From Aedes albopictus (lineage: Eukaryota > Arthropoda > Insecta > Diptera > Culicidae), in the NCBI RefSeq assembly GCF_035046485.1, contig NC_085137.1:340494505-340558504 (forward strand): a DNA stretch of 64,000 nt, given 5' to 3'. The notes under the pieces were generated by a model that was given only the letters and a program-made list of their open reading frames with translations, was not told where the DNA came from and did no database searches. This document shows positions 22,645 to 32,559 of the stretch, piece by piece (position 1 is the first letter of the stretch; every line of letters begins with the position of its first letter). The position numbers and the translations under genes are program-made.

Positions 22645-23215
22645 GGCAGCAAGTGAGTATAACTTTTTGCATGTGAGTATTCCCAACACTGCTTTCCACC
22701 ACTTCACGCTCGCTCGTGAGAAGATTCCCGCGATTGTCTCGGCACTTGTCGACTTGTGGCGCGAGCGGTTCAGCTTCTTATGGAACTTCCGTATGACCTT
22801 AGTGCGGTACAGCCCATCCATCATCGCTTTGCGATCTCGTTCTTCCTGCTGGTGCTTCTTACTTCGTAAGACTGATTTCTATATCTGTTTGGCACCTTGT
22901 TCACCCTCGTATGGTGTTGCAACATTCTCGTCCATGCTGCATTCTTCTCGTTTTTTAACTGTTCACATTCGCCGTCGTACAAGTCGCTTCTGCGATCCAA
23001 AGCTGTTGATCCTAGTGCTGTAGTCGAAATACTACCTATAGCGGATCGGATATCCCTACAGCCAGTTTTAAGATTAGCTGCGCCAAGCTGTTGTCAGGAC
23101 TCTGCCAACTGCTGCGTGTAATCTTGAGCTATGTTCACGTTCCGCAGTCGCTCGAAGTTGAGTCGCGGCGTTCGACTTCGCAGCGTGTTAGCAACCGTTT
23201 TGAGCGCATTTAGCG
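22645..23215 (-). pseudogene. RTE-like retrotransposon fragment, minus strand
   Basis: Strong nucleotide similarity to 61150-61690 in the same orientation: CTCGCTCGTGAGAA, GCTTCGCGATCTCGTTCTTCC, GTTCACATTCGCCGTCGTAC, and the TTGAGTCGCGGCGTTCGACT end. It covers the linker between endonuclease and reverse transcriptase. Multiple frameshifts. It ends head to head with the fragment starting at about 23310. Confidence 0.7.
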
Positions 23216-23309
23216 ATTTCCCATCGTAGTTCTATTTTCGTCGTGTGGGTCTTTGCCGATTGTTTCGATCCATACTTTCACCTATGGTCGCAATGTGTTT
23301 TTTGCGGGT

Positions 23310-24350
23310 GATGGTTAAACTGCGCCCAAAACTATCCGTCATTAACAATGTACGGTACCGGCGACCGCCACGGTACAACCTAGAGGGACTGAAACAACCG
23401 GATGTCGCCTCAGCATACGCGCAGAGTCTCGAAGCCGCGTTGCCAGACGAGGGCGAGCTCGAAGAGGCCCCTCTAGAGGACTGCTGGAGTACAGTGAAAG
23501 CAACCATCAACGACGCAGCCGAGAGCACCATCGGGTACGTGGAACGAAATCGACGGAACGAATGGCTCGACGAAGAGTGCAGAACGGTTTTGGAAGAGAA
23601 GAAGCGAAGGCTGTAATGCTGCAGCAAGGGAGCCGGCAGAACGTGGAACGTTACAAACAGAAGCGAAACAGCACTTCGATCAGCACCTGAATGGCGTGGA
23701 GAACGTAGGCACGGGAGACCACGGCAACGGAGGAAACGACGACGCCAGTGCAGCGGAGGACGGAAATGAACCAACCCCCACGCTTAGGGAAGTTAAGGAT
23801 GTCATTCACCAGCTCAAAACCAAGGCGCATCAGCGGAAGTTGGGCCTACTACGGGCTCCAGAAGAAACTGCGGTCGAAAAAGATTCGCCCACGCACCAAA
23901 TGCACCATGTACAAAACGCTAATAAGACCGGTGGTGCTCTACGGGCACGAGATATGGACCATGCTCGAGGAGGACCTGCAAGCACTCGGAGTTTTCGAGC
24001 GACACGTTCTAAGGACGGTCTTCGGCGGTGTGCAGGAGAACGGTGTGTGGCGGAGAAGGATGAACCACGAGCTCGCTACACTTTACGGTGAACCCAGCAT
24101 CCAGAAGGTGGCCAAAGCCGGAAGGATACGGTGGGCAGGGCATGTTGCAAGAATGCCAGACAACAACCCTGCAAAGCTGGTGTTTGCTACTGATCCGGTT
24201 GGCACAAGAAGGCGTGGAGCGCAGAGAGCACGATGGGCGGACCAGGTGGAGCGTGACCTGCCGAGCATTGGGCGCGACCGAGGATGGAGAACGGCAGCCA
24301 CAAACCGAGTATTGTGGCGTACTATTGTGGATTATGTCTTGTCTTAAATG
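23310..24350 (+). pseudogene. Internally deleted RTE-like retrotransposon, plus strand
   Basis: 23320-23616 encodes the endonuclease-RT linker (YNLEGLKQPDVASAYAQSLE, LEDCWSTVKATINDAAEST, RRNEWLDEEC). After TLREVKDVIHQLKTK at about 23820 the whole catalytic RT core is missing. The frame then resumes in the C-terminal part: [56 protein letters not shown], stop at 24347. The RTE clade is assigned from the LYGHEXWT and RMNHEL motifs, from recall. Same family as 35597-36492 and 59735-61700. Confidence 0.75.
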
Positions 24351-24359
24351 TGATGTTGA

Positions 24360-24950
24360 ACAAATAAATGTAATGTATGTATATATGCTATGGTGATTAT
24401 ATCATCTGAAGTAGGTCAAACATTAATTCGAGATGCTTCAGTTTGATGGAATACCTACTTAGGTAGTACAGTTCATGGATAACTTAACAAAGAATTGCAG
24501 CTTAGCCAACTCTGCATGAGCAGAATTTCTCATGAGTTGACTGATTGGCATGTGTCAGATGAGGAGTCTCCATTTGACTCTCTTTTCACTTTTGAGCGTT
24601 TCTTCGCAAACTTTTCGTATTCAGGCGTCCCTGCTCAACAAACTAGAGAACCTATACTAATTGGTTGCAACCACATTGTATGGATAACTCGCTCCATTGC
24701 TATTCCAAGAGAGTTTCATTGTGGTTTTGTTACTACAATGGCCTCCATTGTGATGTACCATTACTATTGCTTTAAAAAAGCTTGTCCTGCTGCGGTCTGT
24801 GTGGACTGCAAGGGGTATTCCTGAATGGAACTCTGATCTGTTCAAGTTTGAAACAACTTTTGACCCCGGGAGTCGATCTCGCCGGCCCAGAAGGGGTCGG
24901 CCTAAGCCCCAAGCTGCTGGTCCAGCCAACGGCAGCTTCCGGGGTGGGCT
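24360..24950. other. No confident gene; probable retrotransposon 5' debris
   Basis: An open frame at 24495-24824 is unassigned. A basic Pro/Arg-rich stretch (SRRPRRGRPKPQ) at about 24860-24900 could be the end of an ORF1 of the retrotransposon that follows, but I cannot establish it. Confidence 0.3.
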
Positions 24951-24954
24951 TACA

Positions 24955-27179
24955 ATGCCTCTTCTGACTCCCGGGTCCCAGGGCGTTTTTTAACTTCAGA
25001 CGTTTATCACCCGCCACTCGTACTGCAACTAGACATCCGTAGCTCTGTACTCGCTCAGGTCGTTTCGGAATCCACCACTCCCGATCCTGACTTCAAGCGT
25101 TGCAATTACGAGCATCTCAACACCATACTGGCATCTGTTGACTGGGAGCACTTTTTGAATGGTAATTCGGTCGACGCAAATGTGCTCATGTTTTACGACA
25201 AGCTTTCCGAGATTCTCGCTGAGAATGTGCCTCATCGTCGGTCTTTGGACGCGTTCAAAAAACATCCGTGGTGGACGACTGAATTGCGTAATCTGCGAAA
25301 TAGACTCAGAAAGGTGCGTCATCGTTTCTTTTCTGATAAATCTAACGCAAATAGAGACATGCTCCGCTCGGTTGAGTCTGCGTACAATGAACTACTCACA
25401 TCAACCTACCAAGGACACGTAAGTAGATTAGAATCCAACCTCAAGCAAAACCCAACGATGTTTTGGAAGTACGTCAAGTCCCAACGATCTGGTAATCGCG
25501 TCCCAATCAATGTGACATACGGCGATGTTACAGCTAACACACCCGAGGAAGCCGCAAATCTGTTCTCCAGTTATTTCCAAACCGTGTACAGGGCGACGTC
25601 CCCGCAGCCTCATCCAGGAAGCTTTAGTCAAATGCCGTCTTACGATGTTCATCTACCGCCTTGCCATTTCTCTTACGATGATGTACTGCGAGCATTGACG
25701 AAGTTGGATGCTTCAAAAGGTGCCGGCGTTGACGGTCTGCCGCCGTTACTTCTGAAAAATTGTGCCAGATCGTTGGTGGTTCCTGTAATGCTGTTGTTCA
25801 ACCGTTCCATAGACGAAAAATGTTTCCCAAGTTTATGGAAAACCGCCTTCATGATACCCATTCATAAAACCGGAACACTGAGTCATGTTGAAAACTACCG
25901 TGGTATATCGATTCTTTGCTGCCTGGGTAAAGTTTTTGAATCTCTAGTGCACGATATTGTGATCAATGCGGCTAAACCGCTAGTCTCGGAGTTCCAGCAT
26001 GGATTTGTACCTCATCGCTCTACTCCGACAAATCTACTATGCTACACTTCCGTACTATTCAACGAAATGGAACGTCGAATGCAGGTTGATTCAATCTACA
26101 TAGACTTTTCAAAGGCGTTCGACACTGTTCCTCACAGGTACGCCGTTGAAAAACTCAAACATATTGGTTTTCCTGGTTGGTTTACTGAATGGCTGTTGTC
26201 GTACCTTTCTGACCGCAAAGCTTTCGTTAAAGTGAATTCTGCACGCTCGAATTCCTTTGACATTCCTTCTGGCGTTCCGCAAGGTAGTGTCCTAGGTCCC
26301 CTAATCTTCGTGCTATTCATCAACGATTTGTGCACTCGGATCTCCTCAGGAAAGCTGCTGTTCGCTGACGACATGAAAATGTTCCGAGTCATTGCCACAG
26401 TTCTAGATTGCCTTGCACTGCAAATGGACATAAACGAGCTGCTGTGTTGGTGCCAAAAAAACGGCATGAGCGTAAATATTAAGAAATGCAAGGTCATAAC
26501 GTTTAGTCGTAAATGCAACTCAGTAATCCACCAGTACAAGATGGGATCCATGCAGTTAGAACGTGTGCAGTCAATTCGTGATCTGGGTGTGACCATCGAC
26601 AGCCAACTTCGTTTCAACGATCACGTGTCCGTAACAATTGCGAAAGCATTCTCCATTCTTGGATTTATACGCCGTAATGCAGCGCACTTTACCGATCCAT
26701 ACACACTCAAGTCACTTTTTTGTGCCCTGGTGCGTAGCATCCTGGAATATGCAGCCCCGATTTGGAATCCGTACCACGCTTCGCAGATAATCCGCAAGGA
26801 ACGTGTCCAGAGACGCTTTATACGCTTTGCGCTTCGCAATCTACCGTGGAACGATCCTGAACGTCTTCCGGACTACCCAGCACGTTGCCGTTTAATTGAT
26901 CTTGAACTGCTCTCCGATCGTCGAAAAAAATTACAGCAGCTAGTCGTGTTCGATATTTTGGAGAACAATATTGACAGTCCAGATCTTCTGCTGCAACTCT
27001 CGTTAAATGCACCGATGCGTCAATTACGTCACAACGATTTCTTTATTGTACCTGGGCATAGAACAGACTACGGCCACAATAATCCCTTGAGCTCCTGCAT
27101 ACGGGTATTCAACGAAGTTAGCAGCTTATTTGAATTTGGTATGACAAAGCAAAATTTTAGGAATAAGTTATCAAATTAG
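24955..27179 (+). CDS. CR1/Jockey-type retrotransposon ORF2, intact RT, 5' truncated
   Basis: Open frame from about 24955 through the stop at 27179. The first Met is at 25155 (674 codons), but upstream codons in the same frame read like the end of an endonuclease domain (SDVYHPPLVLQLDIRSS, then DFKRCNYEHLNTILASVDWE), so the true start is lost or further up. RT landmarks counted from Met 25155: GAGVDGLPPLLLKN, NYRGISIL, the catalytic Asp317 in YIDFSKAFDTVPH, GVPQGSVLGPLIFVLFINDL, and F403-A-D-D406. C-terminal thumb: LVRSILEYAAPIWNPYH. No frameshift within RT. No full endonuclease catalytic half, so not autonomous. Tail is ACAATAAATG-like without long poly(A). Confidence 0.85.
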
Positions 27180-27244
27180 ATTAAGTATCAGTCTGTACGA
27201 TTTATATCGAAGACAAAGTAATAACAATAAATGTGTAAATGTTT

Positions 27245-28225
27245 TCTGGATGGGGAAGTTTTCGGTGGGGTTTGTCCTAAATTGTGATTTAAATGAACTT
27301 ACGTATTTATTGCTTCCTGAATGGGTCGTCGTCGTGTTCTTAGTGGTGAAGCGCCGTGTCACCGGCAGGTTTCCCGTAGAGCAGTACAGGGTAGGCGACG
27401 GGGGTGCGCCATTCTTCGGCGTCCAGAGAGCCGACGCGAATAGGGCCGTTCTTAAGCCCCGAAGGCGGTGAGGTGAACGCCAAGGGGGGGGGGATGTCTT
27501 CCTTAGGTTTGCCCGAAGGCGGCTGGATAAAACCTTCTTCGTGAGCCGGGCGGGGCAGGCGAAGGTGATCGGGCGATCGGTCGTGGTCCGGAGTAGATCC
27601 GGTGGTTTGGCAAGACGCTAAACGTTAGGCCGAGCAGCAGCGCGGCCGGAAGGCCGTAGCGGTTTGATCGTGAGCTGGAACGTATGCTTCGCAGGATCTC
27701 TGGGACCGGCGGGTGGTTTCGGGCTAGCGGGTGCTTAGGCAGCCCATCCACCGCACAAATGGCACTTAATTATCAACGAGGGTGCCACAATTACACCGAT
27801 CGGAGGTCCAAACGTGGAACCTCCGACCTGGAACACTTATCACCTCTTCCCTCAAGCACGAGTAGCGATTTACTGCCTCGAACACTGCTCGTTACCTGTC
27901 TCCCAGTCTCCTCGTCCGATCTTCTCTTCGGTCTCTTCTCTCATTCTCCTGGTTTCCGCCTACATCGCCACCCGCTTCAGGTGGCTGCTGAAACTCTCCA
28001 CTTCTTCATTGCGCGTTGACGCACCGTGACGCGCATTGGGTCAACACGCACGACGCCCACACTTTAAAAAGACTGTTGGGCTAGCTATATAAAAGTTTCC
28101 CTACACTGCCCACCATTAGCGTAAAGTTACCGTTCGGTAACAAGTTCAAAATATCTTCGAATAAACCAGTCTTTTGTATAGCTACAAATCTCTAGCTTCT
28201 GCTTAGAAGATTGCAGCTATAGGGG
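27245..28225. other. GC-rich block, possible solo LTR or promoter region
   Basis: Sharply more GC-rich than its surroundings (27330-27760). Ends in TATATAAAAG at about 28087-28096 and AATAAACCAG at about 28161. TATA box followed within about 75 bp by a poly(A) signal is the layout of an LTR, but I could not find matching TG...CA ends, a second LTR or a primer-binding site. Confidence 0.3.
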
Positions 28226-28925
28226 ATTTTTTTTATTATCGTACAAATTTTCCCGGAAAACTCAGGTGGAATTTTTTTGTTTTCCCCTAACTCTAACTTC
28301 TTTGAGAAATCATAACTCAAGAACGAAGCATCGTAGAAATTAAGTTTTTTTTTAATGAAAATGAACGCAAATTTTGTCAGGAATAAAAAAATGAACTGTA
28401 AAAAAAACGTACTGGCTTTCAAAACTCTCAATCCCATTGTACCCCACATTCATCCAGCTGCCTATGTGTAAGTGACTTAACACGCGCCGGTATCGCTCTA
28501 CAAGTGCATCGGTTCTCTCTCCCTGAGAGCGAAACATGTGAGCGAGCAAACATACATGTGGCTTACACTTTTTAGAGTTTCTTCCATATTATCCATGTGT
28601 AGTTTACTTGCCATTCCCATGCACTTTAAATGATGACGATGCGCATGTGGGACAGCATGCGAAGAAGCTGAACTCCTGCCCAGTCCGCACCATGGCTTAG
28701 ATGTTTAGTTAAAAGCACATTCTTTCTTATCTACACCAAGCCGACTTAGGATCGGTGTGTTAGTTCGGTGGAACAACTCGCTCGACTGGAAGAACAAGTC
28801 CGGGACCGGTGGTGCGCGTGTAGGTCGGTCTACTGTAATCGCTGCCGCATGTACTGGTCCCGCTCTGCCGCCGCGCCGTGCCGATATTGACGAGAGGTCA
28901 GGTTCGAAATTAAAATTTTCTTACT
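28226..28925. other. No gene recognised
   Basis: AT-rich to about 28440, then mixed. Contains motif runs typical of upstream DNA but nothing assignable. Confidence 0.3.
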
Positions 28926-29046
28926 GTTCAGTTCCGATGCGATAATACAGTCGAGCGGCCGCGTGTCTGTCTGTGCTGCGCTCTTTACTTAACCGGAGAG
29001 GGGCACCGGACGGAAAAAGTGTGACCGGCGAACAATCAGAAGAAGG
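28926..29046 (+). promoter_or_regulatory. Candidate initiator and non-coding first exon
   Basis: TGTTCAGTTCC at about 28926-28936 carries the arthropod initiator TCAGTT. It is followed by a GC-rich leader with CGAGCGGCCGCGTG and then a splice-donor-like AAG|GTGCGTG at about 29045. A second donor-like AAT|GTGAGTG is at about 29342. The next plus-strand gene is the SLC13 transporter 26 kb away, whose first coding exon begins with a 3' splice site, so a distal leader exon is expected somewhere upstream. The link is speculative. Confidence 0.3.
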
Positions 29047-30320
29047 TGCGTGAAAATTTTCCTCAAGATTTGAATTTTTTGAATCCGGATCAGAGAACAC
29101 GAGAGAGAGCGAGCGTGGATTAGCGGCGTGATCTTGTTTGATTCGAGTGAGTGTGATATGGGGAGTTTTGATCTCTAGATTTCTCGTAGGTTTTCGGGGG
29201 AGGTGTTTTCATTCAGTTTTGGGCCACGATATCGGGCAAGACGGTGTGATTTTTCATCGATGTTGTATAAGCGTGCACTCGCAATGTGCTAATGTATTCT
29301 GACCGAATTTCGTTCTGAAACTGGTTGCGGAAGAATCGACAATGTGAGTGAAGTTGGATTATTTGCACAAGTGAACTAACAGAAACTAGTGAAACTTATT
29401 TACATAAAAGGACTGTGGTATGCAAAATCCATGCGAAACAAAGTGGAGTTAATCCAACCTTGATGTTTGAACGATGGGAAAGTGAGACGGGAGTAAAAAT
29501 AAGTGGAAATCAGTAAAAGTTTAAAAATAAATCCGTCTACCAAAGTGAACCACAGCGGCAGCAGCAACAGCTTCAAACAGTGCGGGAGGTTCTTGTTTTG
29601 ACCTGCTGACTTTGAAAGCGTTTTGCGAAACTGCTGTGATAGTTGTGACTCAAAACAAATGCTGTTCCATATATTCTATGTAGCTATTCAACCGCCGTTC
29701 ATTGCGCGAAACTGTCAAAGGAAATACGTCATTTCAGCGAAATATGATAACTTGGCGGCTTACGTAATGCAAAGTCAATCGACGCAGCGCAGTTTATTCT
29801 TGTGCTTGACAAAAAATGTTTATTAATTGCAATATATACATATGTATATATATTTTTGCATGCGAATATAATCAAAGGGTTTTTCAATTGTTACTCAGCG
29901 TGGATTATTTTACGGTCTGACATAAACAGGCATAGAAATCGTTTACTTCTGCTAGATGATACATCACTATGATTTCACCACAGGAAAATTATTGTTATTG
30001 GAGATATCTAGAGACACAAAATGAACGAAATAACGTATCAGTCACAAAAGTTCAACTTATTGGACGCAGTGGCTTAATTTCCTGAACAAGAGAGGAAAAA
30101 AACGTATCAGTTATGAGAGATCACCGTTCTAGCTGATTGCCCGCCTTTACCTTGGCCTGTTGTCAGGAATTTTTTTTTGTCGTATTGTGTACTTAGGTTG
30201 AGTCTCTACGCCTTCCTCTGCTGCGATGTCCTGCGATGTTTCAGTCTAACGCTTGTTTGCAGATGTCGCTTTTGTCGGCATCGAAGGAGCTTAATGCTGA
30301 AGATTCAGTTGTAAAACCAC
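29047..30320. other. No gene recognised
   Basis: Mostly AT-rich, with a TATATACATATGTATATAT tract at about 29832-29852. Short open frames only. Confidence 0.35.
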
Positions 30321-30322
30321 TA

Positions 30323-31248
30323 GGGGAATTGGGGGTAATATGAACACCCTAAGCGTTTGTCGTCTTTTCCAATAGAAATATGACAAAATCTTTCTTTTTA
30401 TTCTGTTACATCGTAGATGGTAATATATTCTAAGAGTTCTGGAAGAAAATATTGATATAAAATACAATTTTCTTACATTATTTTCGGTTGCAAAAAATGC
30501 AAGAAAACAGAGTCATGAAAAATAGTGTGGATAAAATGAACAATCGATGGGGGTAAAATGAACATGTCTTCAAAAACTAGCTTGAATGTTTAATTTCGAT
30601 ATATTCAAGTATAGGTCAACAAATTCAATGTAAACTTTATATGCTACAATTTTAAAACTTTTGATATAAAATTTGGAATGTGCTGGAATCATTATTTATA
30701 AAATATGTACTAAAATAAGCGGTTTTCAGGATATAAATCTTATTTTATAAGCGTAAAATATTTTTTTCTTAACTTTTTGCTCTAGTTGTGTCATAATATG
30801 TATTCTAGATTTCAATATACCGAGATTGCACAAAAATGCATAAAGTTTGAACCAGCTGTTCATTTTACCCCCAAGTCATGCTGGTTTTAAAGTTGTTCCT
30901 AAAATTGTATTGAAAGCATTACCTAAGTTTTTTTAAAATAAATATTGTCTTTTGGGAGTATATTATTGGAATACATATTACATATGTCATATTCTGCGAA
31001 AAATATACGAATGGACCTTAATTCAGATACGCTCAATTTTACATCAGCGCATATTTTTCACGTGGTTTTTGAACTTTTCATTATAATTAAGTGGTTTACT
31101 TAATTTTGAAGTTCAAAATCTGCAGAAGTATAATGATTTACGCTATCACACAGAACCCAATCGTTAAAACATGCAGAAATATGCTAACTGCTGTAAAACA
31201 CCACCCTGTTCATTTTACCCCCCCTGTTCATTTTACCCACAATTCCCC
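30323..31248. repeat. 926-bp MITE, TA target duplication
   Basis: Begins GGGGAATTGGGGGTAATATG and ends with CCTGTTCATTTTACCC twice, then ACAATTCCCC. TA flanks at 30321-30322 and 31249-31250. GGGGGTAAAATGAACA is repeated inside each end (30549; inverted at 30855, 31204, 31223). Layout and size parallel the 9221-10126 element but with different terminal words. Confidence 0.8.
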
Positions 31249-31250
31249 TA

Positions 31251-31654
31251 TGCACAAATTGTTTGCCACAGACTTCAGCGATAATGGAGAGCTGCAGCCG
31301 TTGAGTGTTCTTCATTGATACATACCAGGCTTCACCGGCAACACAGATTGTATGTTTAAGTTGAACATTCGAAGATTGATGTATCATTTAATCTGAGTGT
31401 TCTCCATACTTACCTTGAATTCGCAGAAGTAATCATCATCTTCTTGATTCGTGCTTCTTCATGCAGATCTTGGTGCCACCTTCAACTGCCTTTTGACGAC
31501 CATCAATACCTCCGAAGCTTGAAATATTTTCCACTACTGTTTGTCTGTAGTCTCAAGGGCTTCTGTTCTAAAAACATAAATATATGCATAGTACGCAGGT
31601 ATAAAAAGCAGAAACATCCAACGATGTGAATAAGTCGATCAGCTATAATGGGTA
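31251..31654. other. No gene recognised between two MITEs
   Basis: Unassigned 0.4 kb; a duplicated TGTATCATT/GATGTATCAT theme is the only pattern noticed. Confidence 0.3.
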
Positions 31655-31656
31655 TA

Positions 31657-32555
31657 CAGGGGGTGGCCAAAATGTTTGGGATATGCAACTTTTTTTTCCC
31701 TCACAAAAAAGTTCAACATGCTGTAACTTTTCATAGAGTGTATAAACAAATCTCAAATTTGGACTGTTTGCCAACCTATTATATGTGCATCAGTGGTACA
31801 AATTTGGCTCGATTGGTTAATCTTTCGCAAAGCTTGAACCGTTTTTGTAAAACACTATTTCTCAGACAGCTTATATTTGAACTGTAATATCTCAGAAACT
31901 AGTGAACCGAATTGAGTGAAATTTTGTACGTTTATCAACAACATATTAATACTTCACAAGTTTTTAAAACATAGGTACTTTTTAAACGTTCAAAAAAGTT
32001 TTCATGGATTGACACTTTTTGGATCTTTTTCGAAAAAATGTTAATTTTTTACGTCAATGTCAATAAATTTTAGTTTTGATATCCAAAGATTTTCTACTTC
32101 TGTTTTCAAGATGTCTCCAATTAGATATATAAGCCTATTTGGGTTGAAGTAAGAACACATTTAGTTATTATTGTGTGATATTGTAAAATTGACTTATTTT
32201 CTTCTATATGGGTGAAAATGACAAACCGGTATGACTTTATTCGCCGTGAGAAAATATTACATTTTATAATGTCGCATTAAGTATCAATAAATTGTAGAAA
32301 ACGTTCAAAATTTCATTCAATTCGGTTTACTGGTTTCAGAGAATTGGTAGTCAAAAAATAGTGTTTTACGAGAACTTCGCGAAAGATTTACCAATCGAAC
32401 CCAAATTTGTACCAATGATGCACATATAATAGGTTAACAAACAGTCAAAATTTGATATTTTTTATGCACTCTATGAAAAGTTACAGCATGTTGATACATA
32501 TTTTTTTGTGAGAGAAAAAAATGTTGCCTATCCCAAACATTTTGGCCACCCCCTG
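31657..32555. repeat. 899-bp palindromic MITE, TA duplication
   Basis: Begins CAGGGGGTGGCCAAAATGTT and ends with its inverse AACATTTTGGCCACCCCCTG. TA on both sides (31655-31656 and 32556-32557). Arms of roughly 220 bp match, including ATAATAGGTTGGCAAACAGTC-like blocks. Tc1/mariner-type duplication; no coding region. Confidence 0.9.
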
Positions 32556-32559
32556 TATG

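Noticed and set aside
22298..22702. 134-codon minus-strand ORF as a gene
   Set aside because: Its start overlaps RTE-like remnants and the remainder is not recognisable.
27245..28225. LTR retrotransposon
   Set aside because: TATA and AATAAA are present, but no paired LTR, primer-binding site, or gag/pol sequence was found; kept only as a possibility.
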